A stretch of 5,319 nt of DNA. Origin: Frankiaceae bacterium. Lineage in GTDB: Bacteria; Actinomycetota; Actinomycetes; Mycobacteriales; SCTD01. Below, in pieces: positions 1 to 5,319 of this stretch. The notes beneath the pieces were generated by a model. That model searched no databases. It was not told the origin of the DNA and was given only the letters and a program-made list of their open reading frames with translations. The position numbers and the translations under genes were made by a program. The stretch lies in the NCBI GenBank assembly GCA_947479995.1, contig CANKBT010000239.1, positions 1 through 5,319 of the forward strand. The letters run 5' to 3'. The first letter of the stretch is position 1, and each line of letters opens with the position of its first letter.

Positions 1-759
1 ATCGTCCACCGCGACGACGCGCAGCTCGTGCTCGTCGACACCCCCGGCCTGCACAAGCCGCGCACGCTGCTGGGCGAGCGCCTCAACGAGCTGGTGCGCG
101 AGACGTACGCCGGCGTCGACGTCATCTGCTTCTGCGTCACGGCCAACGACAAGGTGGGGCCGGGCGACCGCTTCATCGCGCAGGAGCTGCGCGCGCTGAA
201 GACACCGGTCGTCGCCGTGCTCACCAAGACCGACCTCGCCGGCAAGGACCAGGTCGGCGAGCAGCTGCTCGCCCTGTCGGCGCTCGGCGACTGGGCCGAG
301 GTCGTGCCCGTGAGCGCCGTCGCGGGCGACCAGGTCGACCTGCTGGCCGACCTGCTCGTCGCGCGCATGCCCGAGGGCCCGGCGCTCTACCCGGACGGCG
401 AGCTCACCGACGAGCCCGAGCAGGTGCTCGTCGCCGAGCTGGTGCGCGAGGCCGCGCTCGAGGGCGTGCGCGACGAGCTGCCGCACTCGATCGCCGTGAC
501 GATCGAGGAGATGGGGCCGCGCGAGGGGCGCGACCCGTCGCGCCCGCTGCTCGACGTCTACGCCACGCTGCACGTCGAGCGCGACAGCCAGAAGGCCATC
601 GTGCTGGGCAAGGGCGGGGTGCGCCTCAAGGACGTCGGCACGCGCGCCCGCGCGCAGATCGAGACGCTGCTCGGCACGCCGGTCTACCTCGACGTGCGGG
701 TGCGCGTCGCCAAGGACTGGCAGCGCGACCCGCGGCAGCTGCGCCGGCTCGGCTTCTAG
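1..759 (+). CDS. era: GTPase Era, 3' part (5' end outside window)
   Basis: Era binds the 3' end of 16S rRNA through a KH domain and uses GTP hydrolysis to time 30S subunit maturation; it acts in the cytoplasm, partly at the membrane. The frame is open from base 1, giving 252 codons. Visible motifs are G3 DTPG at codons 13-16 followed by LHKP (typical of Era), G4 as TKTD at 76-79 (Asn replaced by Thr), G5 SAVAG from 105, and a C-terminal KH domain with the GKGG loop at 203-206. The end, DWQRDPRQLRRLGF, is the classic Era C-terminus. By spacing to E. coli Era (301 aa) about 50 residues are missing, including the P-loop and G2. The stop TAG (757-759) overlaps the stop of the convergent EAL gene, so no terminator fits between them. 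The Thr in G4 keeps the Lys and Asp; I believe it is a common variant in actinobacteria. Family assignment is very secure. Confidence 0.97.
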   Translation: MVHRDDAQLVLVDTPGLHKPRTLLGERLNELVRETYAGVDVICFCVTANDKVGPGDRFIAQELRALKTPVVAVLTKTDLAGKDQVGEQLLALSALGDWAEVVPVSAVAGDQVDLLADLLVARMPEGPALYPDGELTDEPEQVLVAELVREAALEGVRDELPHSIAVTIEEMGPREGRDPSRPLLDVYATLHVERDSQKAIVLGKGGVRLKDVGTRARAQIETLLGTPVYLDVRVRVAKDWQRDPRQLRRLGF

Positions 760-2315
760 CCCCGACCGGCGGGCGCCGGCTGCACGACCACCTCGGGCAC
801 GCCGAGGTGCCAGCCCTGGCCGAGCCGCACGCCGAGCGCCATGAGCGCCCGCTGCTGCTCGTCGGTCTCGATGCCCTCGGCCAGCACCTGGCACCCGACC
901 TCCCGCGCGAAGGCCACGACCGCGCGCACCAGCGCCACCTGGCGCGGGTCGCCCGCGTCGCGGGTGAGGGCGATGTCGAGCTTGACGACGTCGGGCTGCA
1001 GCAGCAGCACGTGGCGCAGGCTGGCGAAGCCCGCGCCGGTGTCGTCGACGGCGATGCGGGCGCCCTGCTCGCGCAGCGCGCGCAGCGACGCGCGCAGCGA
1101 GGCGTAGTCCGACACGGCGTCGTGCTCGGTGATCTCCACGAGCACGTCCGACAGCTCCTGCGACAGCAGCAGCCCGCGGACCTGCTCGTCGGCGAGGGCG
1201 AGCGGCGAGACGTTGAGGGCGAGGAACGCCCCCGGCTCGGGCGCGGGGCGGTGCTCCAGCGCGCAGGCGAGCGTGCGCCTCTCCAGCTCGGCGCCGAGGC
1301 CGTGGGCCGCCGCCGCGCGGAACCACCGGTCGGTCGGCTCACGACCGCCGAAGCGCGCGAGCGCCTCCTGGCCGAGCACGCGCCCGTCGCGCAGGTCGCG
1401 CACCGGCTGCAGGGCGAGGCCGACCCCGCCGGCGAGCAGGTGCTGCACCGCGGCGCGCTCGGGCAGGCCCTCGTCGTCGTCGGGCGTGATGGACCGGTCG
1501 GGGAGCAGGGCCGTGCGCGAGCGCAGGCCGCGCGCGGCCAGCTCCATGCGCTCCCAGCGGCGCGCCTGGCGGTGGTAGCGCCGCACGGCGAACCACGCCA
1601 GCAGCGCGCCGGGCAGCGCGACCGCGACGGCGGCCGGCGCGGTGTCGCGCAGCGCGTCGTGCGTCGTCTCCGTCACCGACCAGGCGGCGGCGCCCGCGTC
1701 GAGCACCAGGGCCAGCGCGACGCAGCGCGCACCGACGCCGTGCGGCCGCGGGCGCGGCAGCAGCCACACGACGGCCGCCGCCCAGGCGGCCGCGGACGCG
1801 ACGGCCTGCGCGCCGTGCCCGTGCGCGCCGGCGGCCACCAGCCCGGCGCCGGTCGCAGCGGCCAGGCCCAGCGGCACCGCCACGAGCAGCGGCCCCCGGC
1901 GCACGAGCGCGGACGACAGCACCGACAGCGACAGCGACAGGTGGCCTGCGACGCTGCTCGCCTCGGCGAGCACGTGGTCGCCGCGCCGCAGCCCGACGAC
2001 CTGCACGAGCAGCGCGACCGCGAGGCCGGCGAAGCCCGCGCCGACCCAGCGCAGCCGCGGCTGGTCCGTGACGAGCGCCTGCACCACCAGGCCGTACGCC
2101 GCGAGCACGGCCCCCGCGCCCCCGAGCGCGAGCAGCACGCCGGTCGTCGTCGGGGCGAGCGGCGTCGACTCGGGGGCGATCTGCAGCGGCACGAGCACGG
2201 CCACGGCGACCGCCACCGCGACGGCGAGCGGCCACAGCGGCCCCAGCCACGTCTCCGGCGGCTGCGTGGGGAGCGCCCACCGCATGCGCGGGCGCCCGCC
2301 CCTGCTCGGCCGCAT
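756..2315 (-). CDS. Polytopic membrane protein with C-terminal EAL (c-di-GMP phosphodiesterase) domain
   Basis: Predicted to hydrolyse cyclic di-GMP to pGpG at the inner face of the membrane, lowering this second messenger. The product has 519 aa. Residues about 25-245 form a series of roughly eight hydrophobic segments (for example 28-45, 57-80, 91-108, 142-162, 228-244) with no sensor family I can name. A basic linker (245-265) leads into the EAL domain, about 285-515. Expected active-site positions are present: E317 in EALAR, N368 in LNVSP, E394/E397 in EITE, D424-D425 in DDTGAGFASL, K445 in VVKLD, E480 in AEGIET and Q500 in LGQG. There is no GGDEF domain, so it is a stand-alone phosphodiesterase type. 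The ATG at 2315 is chosen because GGAGGG lies just upstream; a longer in-frame ATG at 2357 lacks this. The gene is convergent with era and divergent from recO. The stimulus sensed by the membrane part is unknown. Confidence 0.93.
   Translation of the reverse strand: MRPSRGGRPRMRWALPTQPPETWLGPLWPLAVAVAVAVAVLVPLQIAPESTPLAPTTTGVLLALGGAGAVLAAYGLVVQALVTDQPRLRWVGAGFAGLAVALLVQVVGLRRGDHVLAEASSVAGHLSLSLSVLSSALVRRGPLLVAVPLGLAAATGAGLVAAGAHGHGAQAVASAAAWAAAVVWLLPRPRPHGVGARCVALALVLDAGAAAWSVTETTHDALRDTAPAAVAVALPGALLAWFAVRRYHRQARRWERMELAARGLRSRTALLPDRSITPDDDEGLPERAAVQHLLAGGVGLALQPVRDLRDGRVLGQEALARFGGREPTDRWFRAAAAHGLGAELERRTLACALEHRPAPEPGAFLALNVSPLALADEQVRGLLLSQELSDVLVEITEHDAVSDYASLRASLRALREQGARIAVDDTGAGFASLRHVLLLQPDVVKLDIALTRDAGDPRQVALVRAVVAFAREVGCQVLAEGIETDEQQRALMALGVRLGQGWHLGVPEVVVQPAPAGRG
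2196..2225 (-). repeat. Imperfect hexamer tract encoding (Ala-Val)5 in first membrane segment of the EAL protein
   Basis: Five consecutive imperfect hexamers (plus-strand forms CACGGC, CACGGC, GACCGC, CACCGC, GACGGC) encode alternating Ala-Val at residues 31-40, inside the first hydrophobic segment. Alternating Ala-Val is compatible with a membrane helix. The tract could have arisen by replication slippage, but the third-position differences show it is not a perfect, actively slipping repeat. Confidence 0.5.
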
Positions 2316-2321
2316 CGCCGT

Positions 2322-2327
2322 CCCTCC
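2322..2327 (-). promoter_or_regulatory. Ribosome binding site of the EAL gene
   Basis: On the minus strand GGAGGG is followed by six bases (ACGGCG) and then the ATG at 2315-2313. This is a near-perfect Shine-Dalgarno match with good spacing, and it decides the start: the in-frame ATG at 2357 would add 14 residues with no comparable site. Confidence 0.8.
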
Positions 2328-2385
2328 GCCAGTCCTGGTGCCGCGACACCGTCCCACGGCGCAGCCGCGCGCGTGGTCAGGCGAC

Positions 2386-2391
2386 TACCCT
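2386..2391 (+). promoter_or_regulatory. Candidate -10 hexamer of recO (leaderless type)
   Basis: TACCCT matches the actinobacterial TANNNT -10 consensus and ends exactly six bases before the recO GTG. That spacing places the transcription start on or next to the G of the start codon, the arrangement known for leaderless actinobacterial mRNAs. Consistent with this, no Shine-Dalgarno sequence precedes the GTG. The -35 area (about 2363-2368, AGCCGC) does not match a consensus. Called by eye from one hexamer and its spacing. Confidence 0.55.
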
Positions 2392-2397
2392 CGTGAC

Positions 2398-3150
2398 GTG
2401 GCGCTCTACCGCGACGAGGGCGTCGTCCTGCGGGTGCAGAAGCTCGGCGAGGCCGACCGCATCGTCACCGTGCTGACCCGCACGCACGGACGCGTGCGGG
2501 CCGTCGCGAAGGGCGTGCGCCGCACCCGCTCGCGCTTCGGCGCCTCGGTCGAGCCCTTCAGCCACGTCGACCTGCAGCTGTGGGAGGGCCGCGGGTCGCT
2601 CGACACCGTGACGCAGGCCGAGAGCCTCACCGCTTACGGCGACCGGCTCGTCGGCGACTACGCGCGCTACACCGCCGGCACCGCCGTCCTCGAGACGGCC
2701 GAGCGGCTCACCGCCGAGGAGCGCGAGCCCTCGCTGCGGCTGTTCCTGCTCGTCATCGGCGCGCTGCGCGCGCTGGCCCCGCCCGCCGGCTCGGACGCCG
2801 TCGAGCGCGACCCGGGGCTCGTGCTCGACGCCTTCCTGCTGCGCGCCATGAGCGTCGCGGGCTACGCGCCGGCGCTCGACGACTGCGCGCGCTGCGGCAC
2901 GCCCGGCCCGCACCGCGCCTTCAGCGTGCCGGCCGGCGGCACCGTCTGCCCGGCCTGCCGCCCCGCCGGCGCGGCCTCGCCGTCGCCCGCCGCGCTCGTG
3001 CTCATGGGCGACCTGCTCAGCGGCGCCTGGGACGGCGCGGAGGCCACCGGCGGACCGGTGCGCCGCGAGGTCAACGGCCTGGTGTCGGCCCACCTGCAGT
3101 GGCACCTCGAGCGCGGGCTGCGCTCGCTGCCGCTGGTCGAGCGCACGTGA
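2398..3150 (+). CDS. recO: DNA repair protein RecO
   Basis: RecO anneals complementary strands and, with RecR (and RecF), loads RecA onto SSB-coated single-stranded DNA in gap repair. The product has 250 aa, normal for the family. The N-terminus (V/M)ALYRDEGVVLRVQKLGEADR is the recognisable RecO start and opens an OB-fold covering about residues 1-80. A helical domain follows, with a zinc-binding four-Cys cluster: C163-x2-C166 and C184-x2-C187. The GTG at 2398 is chosen because the family homology starts there; the reading frame stays open far upstream only because it runs antisense to the EAL gene. There is no Shine-Dalgarno site, and a TACCCT hexamer six bases upstream suggests a leaderless transcript. 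The stop TGA (3148-3150) overlaps the GTG of uppS, so the two genes are probably co-transcribed and translationally coupled. All family hallmarks are intact. Confidence 0.96.
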   Translation: MALYRDEGVVLRVQKLGEADRIVTVLTRTHGRVRAVAKGVRRTRSRFGASVEPFSHVDLQLWEGRGSLDTVTQAESLTAYGDRLVGDYARYTAGTAVLETAERLTAEEREPSLRLFLLVIGALRALAPPAGSDAVERDPGLVLDAFLLRAMSVAGYAPALDDCARCGTPGPHRAFSVPAGGTVCPACRPAGAASPSPAALVLMGDLLSGAWDGAEATGGPVRREVNGLVSAHLQWHLERGLRSLPLVERT

Positions 3151-3989
3151 GGGCGTCGCGGCGCGCCGCCGCCCCGCGCCGCGAGGTGCGCCCGCCGGCG
3201 CCGCACCCGTCGGGCGCCCGGCCGCCGGCGCTGCCGCCCGAGCTCGTGCCGCAGCACGTCGCCGTCGTCATGGACGGCAACGGCCGCTGGGCCGCCGACC
3301 GCGGCCTGCCCCGCACCGCCGGCCACGAGGCCGGCGAGAGCTCGCTGTTCGACGTCGTCGAGGGCGCGATCGAGCTCGGCGTGCGCTGGGTGTCGGCGTA
3401 CGCCTTCTCGACGGAGAACTGGAAGCGCTCGCCCGACGAGGTGCGCTTCCTCATGGGCTTCAACCGCGACGTCATCCGGCGGCGCCGCGACGAGATGCAC
3501 GAGCTCGGCGTGCGCGTGCGCTGGGCGGGCCGCCGCCCGCGGCTGTGGCGGTCGGTCGTGCGCGAGCTCGAGGAGGCCGAGGAGCTCACCCGCGGCAACG
3601 ACGTCTGCACGCTCACCATGTGCGTCAACTACGGCGGCCGGGCCGAGATCGCCGACGCCGCGCGCGGCCTCGCGCTCGACGTCGCCGCGGGGCGCGTCGA
3701 CCCGGCGAAGGTCGACGAGCGCGTGCTGGCCCGCTACCTCGACGAGCCGGACATGCCCGACGTCGACCTGTTCCTGCGGACCTCCGGCGAGCAGCGCACG
3801 AGCAACTTCCTGCTGTGGCAGTCCGCCTACGCCGAGCTGGTCTTCCTCGACGTGCTGTGGCCCGACGTCGACCGCCGCCACCTCTGGCAGGCGGTCGAGC
3901 AGTACGCCGCCCGCGACCGGCGCTACGGCGGCGCCCTGCCGAACGCCGTCGCGGAGAGCACCCTGGACCGACCCGGAGATCGCCCCTGA
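3147..3989 (+). CDS. uppS: Isoprenyl (cis-polyprenyl diphosphate) transferase
   Basis: Condenses isopentenyl diphosphate units in cis onto an allylic primer to make the long-chain polyprenyl diphosphate that becomes the lipid carrier for peptidoglycan and other envelope polymers; the enzyme works at the cytoplasmic membrane face. The product has 280 aa against 253 in E. coli. Catalytic Asp is D43 in MDGNGRWA; H60, the FSTENWKRS motif at 87-95, R211, E215, R217 (in RTSGEQRTSN) and E230 all sit at a constant +17 offset from E. coli D26, H43, R194, E198, R200 and E213. The first 25 residues are Arg/Ala/Pro-rich, followed by HPSGARPP, which I recall from actinobacterial homologues. The GTG at 3147 overlaps the recO stop as GTGA; a GTG at 3186 is the alternative. 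Product chain length (C50, C55 or shorter) cannot be read from the sequence. The stop codon lies in the loop of a small hairpin. Confidence 0.96.
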   Translation: MRASRRAAAPRREVRPPAPHPSGARPPALPPELVPQHVAVVMDGNGRWAADRGLPRTAGHEAGESSLFDVVEGAIELGVRWVSAYAFSTENWKRSPDEVRFLMGFNRDVIRRRRDEMHELGVRVRWAGRRPRLWRSVVRELEEAEELTRGNDVCTLTMCVNYGGRAEIADAARGLALDVAAGRVDPAKVDERVLARYLDEPDMPDVDLFLRTSGEQRTSNFLLWQSAYAELVFLDVLWPDVDRRHLWQAVEQYAARDRRYGGALPNAVAESTLDRPGDRP

Positions 3990-3994
3990 GGGGC
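3982..3994 (+). other. Small hairpin with the uppS stop codon as its loop
   Basis: GCCCC-TGA-GGGGC is a perfect five-pair G/C stem with a three-base loop that is exactly the uppS stop codon. No T-tract follows, so it is not a standard intrinsic terminator. It could be a weak actinobacterial terminator without a U-tail, or could slow ribosomes at termination. Such a short GC stem may also be chance in DNA this GC-rich. Confidence 0.35.
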
Positions 3995-4017
3995 ACCCGC
4001 TCGTCCTCCGGCGCCCC

Positions 4018-4023
4018 TACCGT
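4018..4023 (+). promoter_or_regulatory. Candidate -10 hexamer upstream of the MMPL gene
   Basis: TACCGT matches TANNNT and ends six bases before a GTG at 4030, the same geometry as TACCCT before recO. It predicts transcription starting near 4030, about 33 bases upstream of the MMPL start, so the transporter would have its own promoter rather than depend on recO-uppS. No -35 match is seen around 3995-4000. The hexamer overlaps the left arm of a perfect dyad at 4022-4047. Confidence 0.45.
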
Positions 4024-4047
4024 CCGGGCGTGAGCGGTCGCCCGGAC
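4022..4047. promoter_or_regulatory. Perfect 9-bp inverted repeat across the predicted MMPL transcription start
   Basis: GTCCGGGCG (4022-4030) and CGCCCGGAC (4039-4047) are exact reverse complements separated by eight bases. Overlapping the end of a TANNNT hexamer and the predicted start site, the dyad is placed where a dimeric repressor would block transcription. As RNA it is a possible nine-pair stem, although a transcript starting at 4030 would lack most of the left arm. A second, partly overlapping dyad GCGGTC (4034-4039)/GACCGC (4045-4050) has a five-base loop and cannot form together with the first. No regulator gene is in view to assign it to. Confidence 0.5.
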
Positions 4048-4053
4048 CGCTGA
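4030..4053 (+). CDS. Possible 7-codon leader ORF (MSGRPDR) before the MMPL gene
   Basis: GTG at 4030 lies six bases after TACCGT, so a transcript could begin with this codon and be translated without a leader. It reads seven codons, MSGRPDR, to TGA at 4051-4053; the stop merges with the Shine-Dalgarno sequence of the MMPL gene, and nine bases separate it from the MMPL GTG in the same frame. If translated, terminating ribosomes would be delivered to the transporter start, and translation would open the 4034-4050 hairpin. Very short ORFs arise easily by chance and there is no coding evidence beyond position, so this is tentative. Confidence 0.25.
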   Translation: MSGRPDR

Positions 4054-4058
4054 GGGGG
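4052..4058 (+). promoter_or_regulatory. Ribosome binding site of the MMPL gene
   Basis: GAGGGGG is followed by four bases (CCTC) and then the GTG at 4063; the GAGG core ends seven bases before the start. This supports the chosen start, which is also where the basic N-terminus and first membrane helix of the transporter begin. Confidence 0.7.
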
Positions 4059-4062
4059 CCTC

Positions 4063-5319
4063 GTGGAACGACTCGCACGCACCGTGGTCCGGCGCCGCCG
4101 GCTCGTCGGGGTGACCTGGCTGCTGCTGCTCGTCGCCGGCCTGCTGTCGGCCGGCCCGGCCGCCGACCGGCTGACGCTCGACTTCTCGCTGCCCGGGCAG
4201 CCCGGCGACACCGCCGACCGCCAGCTCCTCGAGGACTACGGCGCCAGCTCGTTCGACACGCTGCTGCCCGTCGTCACCGTGCCGGAGGGCACCACGGTGG
4301 CCGAGCGGTCGCAGGAGGTGGCGGCGGTGTTCCAGGCGCTGCGCGACGAGGTGCCGGGCATCCGGCTCGTCGACGCGGCGTCCAGCGGCGACGACCGCCT
4401 CGTGACCGACGACGGGCGCACGGCCTTCGCGCTCGTGCAGGGGCCGTACCCGACCGGCTTCGGCCCGGGCGTCGAGGCCGCGCTCGAGCCGGTGCTCGCC
4501 GAGCGCGCGGCGGCCGCCGGCCTCACCAGCGGGCTCACGAGCTTCGGCCTGCTGTCGGCGGGCGGGGAGACCGAGGGGCCGAGCGTGCTCGTCGAGACGC
4601 TGCTCGGCGCCACCGGCGCCCTCGCGGTGCTGCTGTTCGTCTTCGCGTCGTTCCTGGCGCTCGTGCCGCTGCTCATCGCCGCGGTCAGCATCCTCACGAC
4701 GTTCCTGCTCGTGCTCGGGCTCACCTACCTGACCGACGTCAGCTTCGTCGTGCAGTTCCTCATCTCGCTCGTCGGCCTCGGCGTCGCCATCGACTACTCG
4801 CTGCTGCTCGTGTCGCGCTGGCGCGAGGAGCGCGAGCGCGGGCGCAGCAACGACGAGGCGGTCGTCGTGGCCGTGCAGACCGCGGGCCACGCCGTGCTCG
4901 CCAGCGGCGTGACCGTCGCGGTCAGCCTGCTGGCGCTGCTCGTGCTGCCGGTGCCGTTCCTGCGCAGCATGGGCCTCGGCGGCATGCTCATCCCGCTCGT
5001 CAGCGTCGCCGTGGTGCTCACCCTGCTGCCCGCGCTGCTGTCGAAGGCCGGGCCGCGCGTCGACTGGCCGAGGATCCGCCACGAGGCGACGGCGTCGCGC
5101 GGCTGGATGGCGTGGGCGCGCGTCATCGTGCGCCGGCGCGGGATCGCGGTCGGCGTCGCGGTGCTCGCCCTGGCCGTGCTCATCGCCCCCGTCTTCGGCA
5201 TCCGCATCGGCAACGCCGACAGCGCCTCGCTGGCGCGCAGCGGCCCGGCGTACGAGGCGCTGCGGGTGCTCGAGGACGGCGGCGTCGGCAGCGGCGTGCT
5301 CACGCCGATGAGCGTCGTC
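4063..5319 (+). CDS. MMPL-family RND transporter, N-terminal part (3' end outside window)
   Basis: A proton-driven membrane protein of the MmpL/RND superfamily; relatives export lipids, peptides or other hydrophobic compounds, but the substrate here cannot be read. The visible 419 residues have a basic N-terminus (VVRRRR), TM1 at about 14-34, an extracytoplasmic porter domain (35-178, starting with DFSLPGQPG), then TM2-TM6 at about 180-199, 201-222, 228-250, 277-297 and 305-327, a cytoplasmic link, TM7 at 361-380, and the start of the second porter domain. The D244-Y245 pair in GLGVAIDYSLLLVSRWREE is the conserved TM4 pair that carries protons in MmpL3-type proteins. Family members usually have about 700 or more residues in two repeated halves, so somewhat over half is present. 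Start GTG is supported by GAGGGGG upstream. It follows uppS by 73 bases on the same strand but with its own candidate promoter. Confidence 0.94.
   Translation, partial: MERLARTVVRRRRLVGVTWLLLLVAGLLSAGPAADRLTLDFSLPGQPGDTADRQLLEDYGASSFDTLLPVVTVPEGTTVAERSQEVAAVFQALRDEVPGIRLVDAASSGDDRLVTDDGRTAFALVQGPYPTGFGPGVEAALEPVLAERAAAAGLTSGLTSFGLLSAGGETEGPSVLVETLLGATGALAVLLFVFASFLALVPLLIAAVSILTTFLLVLGLTYLTDVSFVVQFLISLVGLGVAIDYSLLLVSRWREERERGRSNDEAVVVAVQTAGHAVLASGVTVAVSLLALLVLPVPFLRSMGLGGMLIPLVSVAVVLTLLPALLSKAGPRVDWPRIRHEATASRGWMAWARVIVRRRGIAVGVAVLALAVLIAPVFGIRIGNADSASLARSGPAYEALRVLEDGGVGSGVLTPMSVV

Larger units (their letters stand above)
2316..2397. promoter_or_regulatory. 82-bp divergent intergenic region between the EAL gene and recO
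   Basis: This stretch separates the start codons of two divergent genes and must hold at least the proximal control signals of both. On the plus strand a TACCCT hexamer sits just before recO. On the minus strand I find the Shine-Dalgarno site but no convincing TANNNT or -35 for the EAL gene, so its promoter may be degenerate, use another sigma factor, or lie inside the start of recO. The only other structure seen is a short dyad, CCGT-CCC-ACGG, at 2349-2359, too short to call. Confidence 0.5.

Noticed and set aside
226..237. Era G4 motif TKTD instead of NKxD, considered as a sign of a defective GTPase
   Set aside because: The Lys and Asp are kept, other Era motifs are intact, and I believe Thr at this position is common in actinobacterial Era, so it is a lineage variant.
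2316..2357. Longer start for the EAL protein at ATG 2357
   Set aside because: It adds 14 residues with no Shine-Dalgarno site, whereas the ATG at 2315 has GGAGGG six bases upstream.
807..2396. 529-codon open frame on the plus strand across the EAL gene
   Set aside because: It is antisense to a gene with clear EAL motifs. Its product is an Arg/Ala/Gly/His/Gln-rich low-complexity string with no family features, as expected where very high GC removes stop codons. The same applies to the shorter frames at 841-1107, 1129-1578, 626-1342 and 1339-2349.
1642..2397. Upstream extension of the recO frame by 252 codons
   Set aside because: The extra part is a Ser/Thr/Ala-rich antisense shadow of the EAL gene; RecO family similarity begins at the GTG at 2398.
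3158..3169. 12-bp perfect palindrome GCGGCGCGCCGC near the start of uppS
   Set aside because: It contains only G and C within Arg/Ala codons; palindromes of this kind are frequent by chance in DNA of this composition.
2377..3881. Minus-strand frames of 242 codons (2377-3105) and 339 codons (2862-3881) over recO and uppS
   Set aside because: Both overlap confident genes with diagnostic residues on the other strand and show no recognisable domain.
3625..5082. 485-codon minus-strand frame across the end of uppS and most of the MMPL gene
   Set aside because: It runs antisense to two confident genes, crosses their boundary, and encodes a low-complexity Arg/Glu/Gln/His-rich sequence. It is a GC-driven shadow.

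Overview
The window is very GC-rich with codons ending almost always in G or C. Its gene order (era ... recO-uppS), GTG starts, TANNNT -10 hexamers with no clear -35, and the UppS and MMPL sequence style point to a high-GC actinobacterium. Genus cannot be fixed from the sequence alone.

Layout from left to right: (1) the 3' part of era (plus strand, running off the left edge), a ribosome-maturation GTPase; (2) a minus-strand gene for a membrane protein with an EAL-type cyclic-di-GMP phosphodiesterase domain, convergent to era, with the two stop codons packed into one shared CTAG; (3) an 82-bp divergent intergenic region; (4) recO (recombination mediator), whose GTG start lies six bases after a TACCCT hexamer and so looks leaderless; (5) uppS (cis-polyprenyl diphosphate synthase), overlapping recO by GTGA; (6) a 73-bp intergenic region with a stop-codon hairpin, a second TANNNT hexamer, a strong dyad, a possible 7-codon leader ORF and a Shine-Dalgarno sequence; (7) the first 419 codons of an MMPL/RND-family membrane transporter, running off the right edge.

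era, recO and uppS are housekeeping genes for 30S assembly, DNA repair and the lipid carrier for cell-wall synthesis. The EAL gene is the accessory element: it sits on the opposite strand between era and recO. The MMPL transporter follows uppS on the same strand but appears to have its own promoter and ribosome-binding site. No RNA genes, insertion sequences, CRISPR arrays, phage genes or attachment sites are visible, and no stretch above 300 bases lacks a gene. I see no undescribed multi-gene system. The most interesting signals are small: the leader region of the MMPL gene, the matching leaderless-type promoter of recO, and the shared CTAG stop.
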